64,000 nt of DNA, from assembly GCF_900095855.1 (NCBI RefSeq), contig NZ_FMIY01000002.1, forward strand, positions 1,169,322-1,233,321. Reading direction: 5' to 3'. The position numbers and the translations under genes are program-made. Every line of letters starts with the position of its first letter. The stretch's first letter is position 1. Shown here piece after piece: positions 26,692 to 35,805 of the stretch. This DNA is from Megasphaera coli. Lineage in GTDB: Bacteria; Bacillota; Negativicutes; Veillonellales; Megasphaeraceae. The notes under the pieces are model-generated. The model made no database searches. It had not been told where the DNA came from and saw only the letters and a program-made list of their open reading frames with translations.

Positions 26692-26709
26692 AATTTCTCC
26701 TAAAGAAAA

Positions 26710-26747
26710 CGGCAGGCTCACAGATTGCGTGGCCTGCAAGCCTGCCG
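26710..26747 (-). terminator. Terminator after the haem-uptake operon
   Basis: On the minus strand CGGCAGGCT/AGCCTGCCG is followed by TTTTCTTT. It lies between the ChaN-like gene and the exporter start, so exporter expression probably depends on read-through. Confidence 0.8.
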
Positions 26748-26765
26748 CTTCGGTCTGGCATAACC

Positions 26766-27668
26766 TTACTTGTCCCGCGAGACAAATACCAAATAGTCAC
26801 CATCTTGCCGATGTTCTTCCGCAAAGGAAACGATGTCACCGTCATCGGCTTTGTATTCAATAGAGTCGACAATGATTGTTTTCAGTTGCGGTCGTAAGAC
26901 CCGCAGTTTTTCAGGAACACCGAGCCCCTCTTCGCTGTGAAAAGCACCTTGAACATGAAAAATGAGAGCATCTTTATGGGCTGCCGCATAATCGCTTATA
27001 CTTTCGGCCATCGCATCGTCCTTCAAGCACTGGGCGCGAAACATGGGTTCTATCCGTTCTTCCGGAACGACCATGGCACCGGCAGTCATGCCCTTCATGG
27101 TCATAGTGAACTTTTCTCTGTACGCCGCCGAACCCTCTCTGTGGATTCGCGGCAAATACAGCTTATCAGCCGCATCCAAGCCGTCAAGAGCCGTGCCGTG
27201 TGCATACGCGGCAGCCATGCGCCGCGGTATATTGGCAGCCACTACGGGAATTCCCTTCTCCTTGGCAAACATAATCAGCGGCCTGTAGGCGGATTCATAG
27301 TTGGGCCACGGCCGGGATTTGACAAGAAAGGCCGTTTCATCCGTGCGTCCGCTCAAAAAATCGTTCACTGTATCTTGCGTATCGCGTTCAAACATTTCCA
27401 TTGAAAGGACGGTACGCTCACCGTACCGCCGATACAGCGACTCGAGCAAGGCAAGCTCCGCCGCATGCGCCTGTGTACTGTCGTGAAGTTCGCCGAAAAA
27501 AACGACGCCGCCCTGACGATCGCAAGCCGCAGTAATGTCATCAACCGATACGTTTTTCAACGCAGCCGACTCCACTATGGGCGGAATCGGCCCCGCGACG
27601 GCAAAGACATTACTGCCGATACATAAAAACACGCCGATACTCACCGCCAGTCGAATCAGCCGGTCCAT
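26766..27668 (-). CDS. ChaN-family haem-binding-type protein
   Basis: A 300-residue exported protein with an N-terminal signal or anchor (LIRLAVSIGVFLCIGSNVFA). The ChaN core is visible: VVFFGELHDSTQAHAAELALL, LSMEMFERDTQDTVNDFLSG and VVAANIPRRMAAAYAHG. ChaN of Campylobacter binds haem and helps iron uptake. The start ATG overlaps the receptor stop as TAATG; a longer frame would extend back into the receptor gene. The family, and its place after a TonB receptor and ABC importer, point to haem handling at the envelope. No canonical lipobox cysteine is seen. Confidence 0.82.
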   Translation of the reverse strand: MDRLIRLAVSIGVFLCIGSNVFAVAGPIPPIVESAALKNVSVDDITAACDRQGGVVFFGELHDSTQAHAAELALLESLYRRYGERTVLSMEMFERDTQDTVNDFLSGRTDETAFLVKSRPWPNYESAYRPLIMFAKEKGIPVVAANIPRRMAAAYAHGTALDGLDAADKLYLPRIHREGSAAYREKFTMTMKGMTAGAMVVPEERIEPMFRAQCLKDDAMAESISDYAAAHKDALIFHVQGAFHSEEGLGVPEKLRVLRPQLKTIIVDSIEYKADDGDIVSFAEEHRQDGDYLVFVSRDK

Positions 27669-29746
27669 TACCATTTCCATTCTGCGCCGACGCGCCACAT
27701 TCTGCCGTCCACGTACAGGTCGTCCACTTTCTTATTAAAAATATTGTCGACACCGCCATATATGGAGAAAGCTTCATTCAGCTGCTTGTTAAAAGAGAAA
27801 TTAACCGTATTATAGGTGTAATCATCCCCGTCATACCGGTAATCCTGCGCGAACTGATCCCAAAGAATGGCGCTGAAGCCGGTTTGCTTATTGTTGTCGT
27901 CGTAAATGAGTTGTGCCGTCGTCGTCGCTCTGGCGCGTCCGTTCAGCCGTTCGTGACTGTGCTTGTCGGTCGCATCCAGCCAATTGTGTGTCAGCTTCAC
28001 AGTCCAACGCTTGCCGAAATGCCTGCCCACTTCAGCTTCGACACCATTGATCTGCGCGTCATCTATATTGACATAGTGATATTGCACTCCTGTGGAGCCG
28101 GGGATCCGTTCCGTCGTGATCAAATTGGAGACTTTGTTGTTAAAATAGGTGACCTTGCCGAACCAGTCCCCTTTATTGCCTTCCACACCGAAATCAAAGC
28201 TGCGCGATTTTTCCGGATCCAAATCGGGATTACCGTAAATATTTACGGTCGTCACACCCATAGCGCGGTGCATACGCATGTAGAGTTCACTGATCGTCGG
28301 CGCCTTGTAACCGTATCCCCAGTTCGCTTTAAACCGCCAATGAGGGTTGAAATTATACGTCAGGCCGACCTTAGGCGTCACTTCCGATCCGAACTGGCTG
28401 TTGTGCTCGAAGCGCAGGGACGGAATGAGGTAAAGCTTATCGTTTACCTGCCACTGGTCCTGAATATATGCGGCATATGAATCGATGTGGTGCGATTTTT
28501 TATCCTTCGACATGCCAGAAGCGGAATCGCCCAAGCGGGTACCGGTATATTTTACGGTTCTGTATTCGCCGCCGAAAGTCAAATTATGCTTGTCGCCGAT
28601 GTACATCGTATTTTGCGCTTCCGTTACCCACGTGCTGTATTTAGCCGAATCCATATCCTCTTTCGGATATTGCAGATTATAATTTATCGGTCCCATCGGA
28701 GTTATGACGGAGCCGGCAGGCAATACCCGTTCATTAAAGAGATGGGAATATTTCTTCAGTTCATTATAATACGAGCGTACTTTATATTCATTCCGCTTGG
28801 TCTTTCCCGAGTATTCTACACTGAACCCGCGCTGTTCATTATCATACCATTCTTTCTTGTTTTTATTGGTAAACCTCCATGCCACCGGCGGAAATGTACC
28901 TGTAAAAATACGCGACCGCGTATCGGGAAAATCGGAGCGGAAGTTTTCTTTGCCGTAATCGATGTCAAAGCGCAGCTTGTTCTTATTGGCATTTTCAAAA
29001 TCATATTGCGACGCCAGATGGAAGAGCTTTCTCATACCGTACATAGAACGCGTATAACCGTCCGTTATGGAGCTTACGGCATGTGTCATAGGACTGATCG
29101 TCTCCGTATAGGTATAGCGATTATAAGGACGTCTTCTTTCCAAACGGCCGTCAATGCTTGTAGTCCATCTGCCATGCTTGCCGAAGTCGAAGTTGAAGTA
29201 TTCCGACGTATGCAGCGTGCCCGTCGACACGCCGACTCTGCCGCCCGCCTCTTTCGGCACCTTCGTAATAATATTGATAACGCCGCCCATCGCATCGGAT
29301 CCGTAAAGAGAACTCGACGGACCGCGAACGATTTCAATCCGATCAATATCACTCACGTTCAGGCGCTGCAGGGCGTAGACGTTCGTCGTATTACTTGCAT
29401 CTTCACCGGAATAGCGTTTGCCGTCTACAAGAATAAGCGTATGATTTGTACTCATGCCCCGGATCTGCACGGACGTTCCCGTCATTCCCGCCTTGGACAG
29501 ATTTAAATTATTGGCCAAAGCCAGCGCGGTCAACACGTCATCGGCCCCCATCCGTCTGATATCCTTGGCCGTAATAACTTCCGCCGCCTGCGGCTCCGCC
29601 TTCAGCGTTTCTTCCGTACGCGAAGCCGTGACGAGGATTTCCCCCGTATCGAGCCTGTTGCCTTCATTATCGGCTGCTGCCGCCACATTTCCCATAAGCG
29701 TCGCCGTCAATGCGGCAAAGACGGCAAGCCGCTGTGTTCTTTTCAT
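27668..29746 (-). CDS. TonB-dependent outer-membrane receptor (haem or siderophore)
   Basis: A 692-residue receptor. It has a signal peptide (cleavage near VAAAAD), a plug domain from about residue 30 (GEILVTASRTEET, then MRGSS-like RGPSSSLYGSDAMGGVIN) and a 22-strand-type barrel ending in an aromatic residue (VGAEWKW). Near residues 485-520, YKAPTISELY and NPDLDPEKS resemble the FRAP and NPNL boxes of haem receptors, with a histidine (RMHRAMG) between them. This favours haem as ligand, but siderophore receptors share parts of this pattern. The presence of the protein implies an outer membrane. TonB and ExbBD are not in the window. Confidence 0.9.
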   Translation of the reverse strand: MKRTQRLAVFAALTATLMGNVAAAADNEGNRLDTGEILVTASRTEETLKAEPQAAEVITAKDIRRMGADDVLTALALANNLNLSKAGMTGTSVQIRGMSTNHTLILVDGKRYSGEDASNTTNVYALQRLNVSDIDRIEIVRGPSSSLYGSDAMGGVINIITKVPKEAGGRVGVSTGTLHTSEYFNFDFGKHGRWTTSIDGRLERRRPYNRYTYTETISPMTHAVSSITDGYTRSMYGMRKLFHLASQYDFENANKNKLRFDIDYGKENFRSDFPDTRSRIFTGTFPPVAWRFTNKNKKEWYDNEQRGFSVEYSGKTKRNEYKVRSYYNELKKYSHLFNERVLPAGSVITPMGPINYNLQYPKEDMDSAKYSTWVTEAQNTMYIGDKHNLTFGGEYRTVKYTGTRLGDSASGMSKDKKSHHIDSYAAYIQDQWQVNDKLYLIPSLRFEHNSQFGSEVTPKVGLTYNFNPHWRFKANWGYGYKAPTISELYMRMHRAMGVTTVNIYGNPDLDPEKSRSFDFGVEGNKGDWFGKVTYFNNKVSNLITTERIPGSTGVQYHYVNIDDAQINGVEAEVGRHFGKRWTVKLTHNWLDATDKHSHERLNGRARATTTAQLIYDDNNKQTGFSAILWDQFAQDYRYDGDDYTYNTVNFSFNKQLNEAFSIYGGVDNIFNKKVDDLYVDGRMWRVGAEWKW

Positions 29747-29761
29747 GTATATTTCCCCTTT

Positions 29762-30559
29762 CTATATATGTTCACGTAAATAAGGCATGCAAATCGGTTG
29801 CACTCTGTTTCCCTGCTGTATTTCCGTCACGCACACGTTGACATCGTATAACCGCTCCAGTACGTCTTGACGAAAAACCTCGCCGACCGGACCGTCCGCC
29901 ACGACGCACCCGTTTTTTACGGCAATGAGGCGCTGACTGAAGCGGGCGGCGTAGTTTAAATCATGCATGACCATAATAATCGTAATCCCCGTCTGCGTAT
30001 GAAGACGTGTAATGAGTTCCATCAACTCCAGCTGATAATGTATGTCGAGAAATGTCGTCGGCTCGTCAAGCAGGAGGATCTTCGGCTCCTGAGCCAGCGC
30101 CATGGCAAGCCACGCCCGCTGCCGTTCTCCGCCGGACAAGGCACCGATACGCCGCTCCTGCAACTCCGTCAACCCGGTGGCGGCGATGGCTTCATCAACA
30201 GCCCGTTCGTCGTCTCTCGTAAGGCGTGAAAAAGCCGAACCGTAAGGGATGCGCCCGCACGTAGCCAAATCCCGCGCCGTCATGTCGCCGGGTGCCTGCG
30301 CCGACTGGGGCAGGACGGATATCCGCCTCGCAATGGCGGAGGAAGGCATGTCCCGCATGTCCCGTCCGTTCAGATAAACGGCGCCCCGACGCGGCGGCAA
30401 TAAGCGGCCCAGAGCCTTTAAAAGCGTCGACTTGCCCGACCCGTTCGGACCTATGATAGAAACGATTTCCGGCTTCATGAAAGAAGCATTCATGTGCTCG
30501 GCAACAACGCGTTTGCCGTATTGTAAAAGACCGTCTCTGATTTCCAAAGTATCGTTCAT
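29762..30559 (-). CDS. Haem/siderophore ABC importer ATPase
   Basis: A 265-residue ATPase of the FepC/HmuV family. Walker A is GPNGSGKST, the signature is LSGGERQR and Walker B is ILLLDEP. It overlaps the permease gene by four bases, and 15 bases separate it from the receptor start. It would energise import of haem or ferric siderophore from the periplasm. Confidence 0.93.
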   Translation of the reverse strand: MNDTLEIRDGLLQYGKRVVAEHMNASFMKPEIVSIIGPNGSGKSTLLKALGRLLPPRRGAVYLNGRDMRDMPSSAIARRISVLPQSAQAPGDMTARDLATCGRIPYGSAFSRLTRDDERAVDEAIAATGLTELQERRIGALSGGERQRAWLAMALAQEPKILLLDEPTTFLDIHYQLELMELITRLHTQTGITIIMVMHDLNYAARFSQRLIAVKNGCVVADGPVGEVFRQDVLERLYDVNVCVTEIQQGNRVQPICMPYLREHI

Positions 30560-31551
30560 GTATGCATCCTCCTCTTCAACAAGTATAAAAAGAAGGGCGC
30601 TCCCAAAAAGGAGAGAAAAATACCGACGGGAACTTCGACGGGACTGAACACGGTGCGTGCCGTCATGTCCGCAAAAACGACGAGAGCCGCACCGAAGATG
30701 GCCGACGCGGGCAGGAGAAATTCAAAGTCCGAGCCGACGATAAGGCGCATAATATGAGGTACAATAAGACCGACAAACCCGAGAAGGCCCGCAACGCTGA
30801 CCGCCGAGGCGGCGAGAAGAGCGGCCAGGGTAAGCAGAAAAAAGCGTGTCCGCTCCACCTTGATGCCGAGAGAAGCAGCCACGTCGTCACCGAGCTGCAG
30901 TGCATTCAACTTGCGGTAACTGCACAGTGCGGCAATGATGCCGACGCAGCTGTACGGCAGAATCATGAGCACATGACGCCAACTGTCGCCTGCAAAACCG
31001 CCGGCCATCCAACTGACCGTGCCCTGGATTTTGTCAGAAAAGAAGACCGACAGGGCTGCCGTGCCGCCGCCGAAGAAGGCCGCAATGGCAACGCCCGCCA
31101 AGATAAGACGCAGCGGATGAATGCCGTGTTCCCAGGCGAGCATGAAAACTATAAGCGATGCGAGAACGGCGCCGCCAAAGGCTGCAAAGGGAACGAAGTA
31201 TGTCAATTCCGGTGTAATGAGCATCAGCGCCATGGCCGCAAGACCGGCACCGGCCGTTACGCCGATAATACCGGGATCGGCCAGGGGATTGCGCAAAATC
31301 CCCTGCAGGATACAGCCGGCCAAGGCAAGGTTCGTCCCCGTCAGGGCGGCACAAAAAACGCGGGGCAGACGAATGTAATAAATAATCCGATAGTTTTCCG
31401 CCGTCGTCAGGCCGCACAACACATCGGCCACTTCGTGCAGCGTAATAGGCACGGCGCCGGCTGCAATGCCGCCGAAAAGTGTGACGGCAAGCAGTCCGAC
31501 GCCGACCAGGAGCGTTAAATACCGGCGCGTCAGCCTTTTATCTTCGTGCAT
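30556..31551 (-). CDS. Haem/siderophore ABC importer permease
   Basis: A 331-residue FecCD/BtuC-type permease with about ten membrane segments. Typical segments are LRLPRVFCAALTGTNLALAG (shortened family motif RLPR), GILRNPLADPGIIGVTAGAG and GFVGLIVPHIMRLIVGSD. It overlaps both neighbours and probably forms a homodimer with the ATPase. Length and motifs are complete. Confidence 0.94.
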   Translation of the reverse strand: MHEDKRLTRRYLTLLVGVGLLAVTLFGGIAAGAVPITLHEVADVLCGLTTAENYRIIYYIRLPRVFCAALTGTNLALAGCILQGILRNPLADPGIIGVTAGAGLAAMALMLITPELTYFVPFAAFGGAVLASLIVFMLAWEHGIHPLRLILAGVAIAAFFGGGTAALSVFFSDKIQGTVSWMAGGFAGDSWRHVLMILPYSCVGIIAALCSYRKLNALQLGDDVAASLGIKVERTRFFLLTLAALLAASAVSVAGLLGFVGLIVPHIMRLIVGSDFEFLLPASAIFGAALVVFADMTARTVFSPVEVPVGIFLSFLGAPFFLYLLKRRMHT

Positions 31552-32510
31552 TATTCATTGCTCCCGTCTTCATACAAATCGTGATAGAGAATATCCATGG
31601 CTTTGGCAATGCGCGTGCCCGGATTTACGGAAAAGAGATCACCCGACAGGTAATAGATACGGCCGTTTTTGACGGCGGTTACATCTTGCCACAAGGGATT
31701 TTCAGCGAGGTCTTTCTTAAACGAATCGACAATAGCCGGATTGGGCATCATACTGATAAAGAGAACGGCCTGCGGATCTTGCTTGACAATATATTCCATG
31801 CTGAGCGGCACAAAACTGTCCTCAACGGATACAGTACCGTCGGCAATATTGACCGCTCCCAATTGCTTTGCCAAATCGCCGCTGAAGGACTTGCTCGTCG
31901 CCATGCTGAAGCTGCCGGGTGCGCCGAAGACGATGAGTGCCCGCGGCGGCGTCTTGCCCTTCGTCTTGGCAACGACGTCTTTGTACTGCTCTTCAATCCG
32001 CTCCTTTTCAGCTTTTGCCATATCTTCCTTACCCGTAAGCTCGCCGAAGAAGGTCAGCGTATTGAGTACATCTTCATACGTGTTCAGATTGTTGATGTAC
32101 AAGGGAATACCCGCTTTAGCCAGTGTATCGCGAATACCTGTATGGAAGGGAACATTGACGCCGATAACCAAATCCGGCTTTAAAGAAAGGATGGTTTCAA
32201 CATTGGGATTATGAATAATACCTACTTCCGGCACGTCGGCCACTTTTTCCTTCAAGTCCGGTGCAATAGATTGGGATGTCGGCTTGCCCACGGCCGTACC
32301 GCCGACAGCATAGTACATATCCAGGTTGGATGCGTTCAAAAAAACGACTCGCTGCGGGTGAACCGGAATGGAAATCTTCGTTCCCGTGCTGTCCGTCACG
32401 TCCCGCATGGCTGCCGTCGTCATGCCGTTGTCGCGCAAACCTATCCAGGCGACGGCACCGAGAAAGCAGACGACAATGAGGCATAAAATAATTTTGATTA
32501 CCTTACTCAT
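31551..32510 (-). CDS. Haem/siderophore ABC importer substrate-binding protein
   Basis: A 319-residue class III periplasmic binding protein. DVTDSTGTKISIPVHPQRVVFL opens the fold and the ETILSLKPDLVIG motif follows. The N-terminus has one hydrophobic stretch (residues 5-24); its cysteines do not fit a lipobox, so the protein is probably anchored or cleaved by signal peptidase I. It is the first gene of a five-gene operon ending with the ChaN-like gene. AAGGAGGTC precedes the start. Confidence 0.92.
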   Translation of the reverse strand: MSKVIKIILCLIVVCFLGAVAWIGLRDNGMTTAAMRDVTDSTGTKISIPVHPQRVVFLNASNLDMYYAVGGTAVGKPTSQSIAPDLKEKVADVPEVGIIHNPNVETILSLKPDLVIGVNVPFHTGIRDTLAKAGIPLYINNLNTYEDVLNTLTFFGELTGKEDMAKAEKERIEEQYKDVVAKTKGKTPPRALIVFGAPGSFSMATSKSFSGDLAKQLGAVNIADGTVSVEDSFVPLSMEYIVKQDPQAVLFISMMPNPAIVDSFKKDLAENPLWQDVTAVKNGRIYYLSGDLFSVNPGTRIAKAMDILYHDLYEDGSNE

Positions 32511-32552
32511 AAGACCTCCTTATTTTGATTTTATTTTTCATTTACGTATATA

Positions 32553-32581
32553 ATCTTATAAAATGGAAAGGTATATGTCAA
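32553..32581 (-). promoter_or_regulatory. Promoter of the haem/siderophore uptake operon
   Basis: On the minus strand, TTGACA and TAAGAT are separated by 17 bases. I see no good Fur box here. Confidence 0.65.
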
Positions 32582-32614
32582 TTATAAATACTGACCAATA
32601 TAGTTATTTTCCCG

Positions 32615-32669
32615 TTTCAGCACAAAAAAAGCGAGTGTATATGAATATACTCGCTTTTCTGTGCTGAAA
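32615..32669 (-). terminator. Terminator after gadB
   Basis: A long hairpin with outer arms TTTCAGCAC/GTGCTGAAA and inner arms AGCGAGT/ACTCGCT; the internal A/T runs give U tracts on both strands. Confidence 0.75.
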
Positions 32670-32688
32670 TTATTTATTGTTTAATTTT

Positions 32689-34065
32689 TTAGTGAGCAAA
32701 TGCCGTTCCTTCCTCAGGTGTCACATGCGACACGATTTCATGCGTCTTAAAGTAGTCGATGCACCGATTCATATCCTGCATTAATAAAGATACCAAATCA
32801 CGGCTTACGCCGTGGCGAATGAGTGCCCGCTGCACAACCGTATCCTCCGCCCGTGCCGGCAGGGAATATGCCGGTACCTGCCACCCTCTGGCGCGCAGAC
32901 GATCGGCCAAATCATATAACGTAAAGTTGATTTTCGCGTTATCCCTCAGCTTCCATGTAACGGCCGGAATTCCCTCTTCCGGATTGCCGTCATAGACGAC
33001 TTCAAAAAGACCCGTCTTTTCCAGTTCTTTTGCCAAATAGGATGCCGTCTTGTAGCAATTCATATGAATTTTTTTATACCCTTCCCGGCCCAAACGCAGA
33101 AACAGGTAGTACTGCGCAATAATTTGCCCGGCAGGGCGGGAGAAATTAAGCTGAAAAACGGACATGTTGCCTCCCAAGTAATTGACATGGAATATCAAAT
33201 CCTCCGGCAGATCCGCCGCATCACGCCATAAGACCCAACCGCAGCCGAGAGGTGCCAGGCCGAACTTATGACCTGACGCGCTGATGGACTTAACGCGAGG
33301 CAGACGAAAATCCCAAAGGATATGCGGTGCGCAGAAGGGAGCCAAAAAACCGCCTGACGCGGCGTCCACATGAAGATCGACAGATATGCCCGTTTTCTTT
33401 TCATATGCATCAAGAGCATCCGACAGAGCTTTTATCGGTTCGTATTTACCTGTAAAAGTCAGACCGAAAGTTGCGACGACGCCGATTGTATTTTCATCAA
33501 TGTACTTCACCATATTTTCAGGCGTCATATAAAAGGCGTCCCTTTCCATAGGCACTTCACGCAGCTCTATATCCCAGTAAGCGGCAAATTTATGCCAACA
33601 TACCTGAACCGGGCCTGTAACGATATTGGGCCGGCTTACGTCTTTGCCTGCGGCCTTTCTCTTAGCTCGCCAGCGGCGATACATAGCCAAACCGCCGAGC
33701 ATGCATGCTTCCGACGAACCTACTGTGGACGTACCGACGCTGCGGCTCCTGTCAGGAGCATTCCATAATTGAGCCACCATGCTGACGCACCGTTCTTCGA
33801 TTTCAGCGGTCTGCGGATACTCGTCCTTATCGATCATATTCTTACTGATGGAAATATCCATCAGTTCATGCACTTCGTCACTCAAATACGTCTGGCAGAA
33901 AGTCGCCAGGTTCTGCCGTGCATTGCCGTCTAAGAAAAGTTCGTCTCGAATGAGTTCCTTAATAACTCGCGGCGCACTTTCCTTTTCAGGCATTTTATAC
34001 TTCGGCAATTCCACGTCGCTGTCGCGGCTGCTGAATATACTTTCGTATTTTGAATCTTTATTCAT
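32689..34065 (-). CDS. gadB: Glutamate decarboxylase
   Basis: A protein of about 458 residues of the GadA/GadB family. It converts glutamate to GABA with proton consumption in the cytoplasm. The PLP lysine lies in SASGHKFGLAPLGCGWV, and the conserved VDAASGGF and TSTVGSSEACMLGGLA segments are present. The start is placed at the ATG at 34065 because GGGAG lies eight bases upstream; an in-frame ATG 18 bases earlier lacks a site. It follows the antiporter gene on the same strand with a 77-base gap and ends at a strong terminator. Together they form an acid-resistance or GABA-producing pair. Confidence 0.94.
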   Translation of the reverse strand: MNKDSKYESIFSSRDSDVELPKYKMPEKESAPRVIKELIRDELFLDGNARQNLATFCQTYLSDEVHELMDISISKNMIDKDEYPQTAEIEERCVSMVAQLWNAPDRSRSVGTSTVGSSEACMLGGLAMYRRWRAKRKAAGKDVSRPNIVTGPVQVCWHKFAAYWDIELREVPMERDAFYMTPENMVKYIDENTIGVVATFGLTFTGKYEPIKALSDALDAYEKKTGISVDLHVDAASGGFLAPFCAPHILWDFRLPRVKSISASGHKFGLAPLGCGWVLWRDAADLPEDLIFHVNYLGGNMSVFQLNFSRPAGQIIAQYYLFLRLGREGYKKIHMNCYKTASYLAKELEKTGLFEVVYDGNPEEGIPAVTWKLRDNAKINFTLYDLADRLRARGWQVPAYSLPARAEDTVVQRALIRHGVSRDLVSLLMQDMNRCIDYFKTHEIVSHVTPEEGTAFAH

Positions 34066-34142
34066 TGCATATACTCCCATCATAAAAGCCTTCTCTCTTC
34101 AATACAATACATAACTATATAATACTAATCAGTACATCTCCT

Positions 34143-35633
34143 CTACTCTTTCTTCTGCTCCGGGTCCCGCAGAAAAGGCGCCAGTTCTTCACCCTGCCGT
34201 TCCATAACCCAGGACGGCCTGCGGCAGGCGTAAATAATGAGCGGTAATCCGACAAAGAGGACGTACCCGCAGAAGAGGACACTGTACCAGATAGCAGTAC
34301 TGCCGACTTTAATCTGTGCAGGCGGTAAAAAGCCCAGCACAAAAGCCATGGCAGCTCCGATGCAGCCGACGAGTCCCCAGAAATAGATCCCGTACTTACC
34401 TCCGGGAACAGTAAAAGGACGCTTCAGCTCCGGATACATATGACGCAATTTCATTCCCGATAAAAAGAGGAGAAAATACATGCTCAAATAGAGAATTGCC
34501 GTGAGTTGTCCCAGAATTTGATATACGGCCTGGACGGACGGCATAAACGTAAAGAGCAAAATTAAAACCGTCACGATTCCGCCTTGAACAAGGAGAATGT
34601 TTATCTGCACGCCCCGGTCATTTGTCTTTTGTAAAAAAGGCGGTAAAAAGCCGTGATGACCTACTGCCAAAAGTCCCTTGCTCGGTCCGCCGATCCACGT
34701 GGATACACCGGCAAGGACACCGATGACCAACATGAGAGCCACCAGGGGCGTCAGTGCGGTCAATCCGTAAGCAGTCAAATACTTGTCGAAGGCGACGAGC
34801 AGTCCCTGCGTGAGATTAATAGACTGTGCCGGCAAGACAAAGGCGATGGCAAGGGTTCCGAAGACGAAAATGCAGACCGTCAGGATCGCCGCCGCAAAGA
34901 TAGCACGCGGATAATTGCGCTGCGGGTCATCTATTTCCATAACATGGACGGCTGAAAGCTCCATGCCGGCAAAAAAGAGAAATATACTCGACGCCAAAAC
35001 AAGATTATTCAGCTGCGACAAGTCCGGTACAAATGTGAGGGCAGACGTATCCATCGCCAAAGGCTGCCCGCCTGCAAGCCACAGGATACCGAAAAAAATC
35101 AAAAAAGCTGCCGGAATGATCGTGCCGACCAAACCGCCGTACTTACTGATCTTTGCGCTTGCAGAAAGGCCGCGCAGATTTATAAATGTGGCACACCAAT
35201 AAATGACAAAGCAGGCGGCGGCCACATAAATTCTGTTATTGGCCAAAGGTACTTCCGTCGCCGCCGGATCGGCACCGATATAAGCGATGGAGACGGCAGC
35301 AAAGGTGAGGACCGTCGGAAACCAAATAGTGTTTTGAATCCATTGCAGCCAAATGGCTACAAACCCCGCTTCAGGTCCGAGAGCTTCACCGACCCATCGG
35401 TAAACTCCTCCTTTTTGCGGAAAGGCGGCCGCCAGCTCCGCCGAAATCAAAGCGACGGGAATAAGAAAAACAACAGCCGCAAAAAGATAGTAAAAGATAG
35501 AGCCGAGCCCGTAACCGGCTTCACTCGGCAGCCCCCGCAGGCTGACGACGGCGGCAACATTCATGACGGCCAGTGTGAACACGCCGAGGCCGCGTGACTT
35601 ACCTGCAGTTTTTGCCGTTGAATCTTTATCCAT
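34143..35633 (-). CDS. gadC: Glutamate/GABA antiporter
   Basis: A 496-residue APC-superfamily transporter with 12 predicted membrane segments. The early LRGLPSEAGYGLGSIFYYL and FPQKGGVYRWVGEALGPEAGF segments match GadC-like glutamate:GABA exchangers. The linked gadB supports this substrate. The short charged C-terminus (ELAPFLRDPEQKKE) may act as the pH-sensing plug known from E. coli GadC. Exchange of internal GABA for external glutamate completes the proton-consuming cycle. Confidence 0.9.
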   Translation of the reverse strand: MDKDSTAKTAGKSRGLGVFTLAVMNVAAVVSLRGLPSEAGYGLGSIFYYLFAAVVFLIPVALISAELAAAFPQKGGVYRWVGEALGPEAGFVAIWLQWIQNTIWFPTVLTFAAVSIAYIGADPAATEVPLANNRIYVAAACFVIYWCATFINLRGLSASAKISKYGGLVGTIIPAAFLIFFGILWLAGGQPLAMDTSALTFVPDLSQLNNLVLASSIFLFFAGMELSAVHVMEIDDPQRNYPRAIFAAAILTVCIFVFGTLAIAFVLPAQSINLTQGLLVAFDKYLTAYGLTALTPLVALMLVIGVLAGVSTWIGGPSKGLLAVGHHGFLPPFLQKTNDRGVQINILLVQGGIVTVLILLFTFMPSVQAVYQILGQLTAILYLSMYFLLFLSGMKLRHMYPELKRPFTVPGGKYGIYFWGLVGCIGAAMAFVLGFLPPAQIKVGSTAIWYSVLFCGYVLFVGLPLIIYACRRPSWVMERQGEELAPFLRDPEQKKE

Positions 35634-35756
35634 ATAAAGTCCCCCCTTCTTCCGCCTACATTATAGTCTTCTTTATTTTCTATGTCCATAATTTTAAAAT
35701 GCAATCTCATTTATTGACAAAATATATAAATTTACCTGTCCTGATTGTGTTGAAAA

Positions 35757-35786
35757 ACAAAAAGAGCCGCATCACCAAGATACGGC
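35757..35786 (-). terminator. Terminator of the DUF438 gene
   Basis: On the minus strand GCCGTATC/GATGCGGC (8 bp, one G-U) is followed by TCTTTTTG. Confidence 0.65.
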
Positions 35787-35805
35787 ATCATTTTGTGTCA
35801 CTACA

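Noticed and set aside
28487-29506. 339-codon open frame on the plus strand
   Set aside because: It is antisense to the TonB receptor, which shows signal peptide, plug and barrel features; the plus frame shows none.
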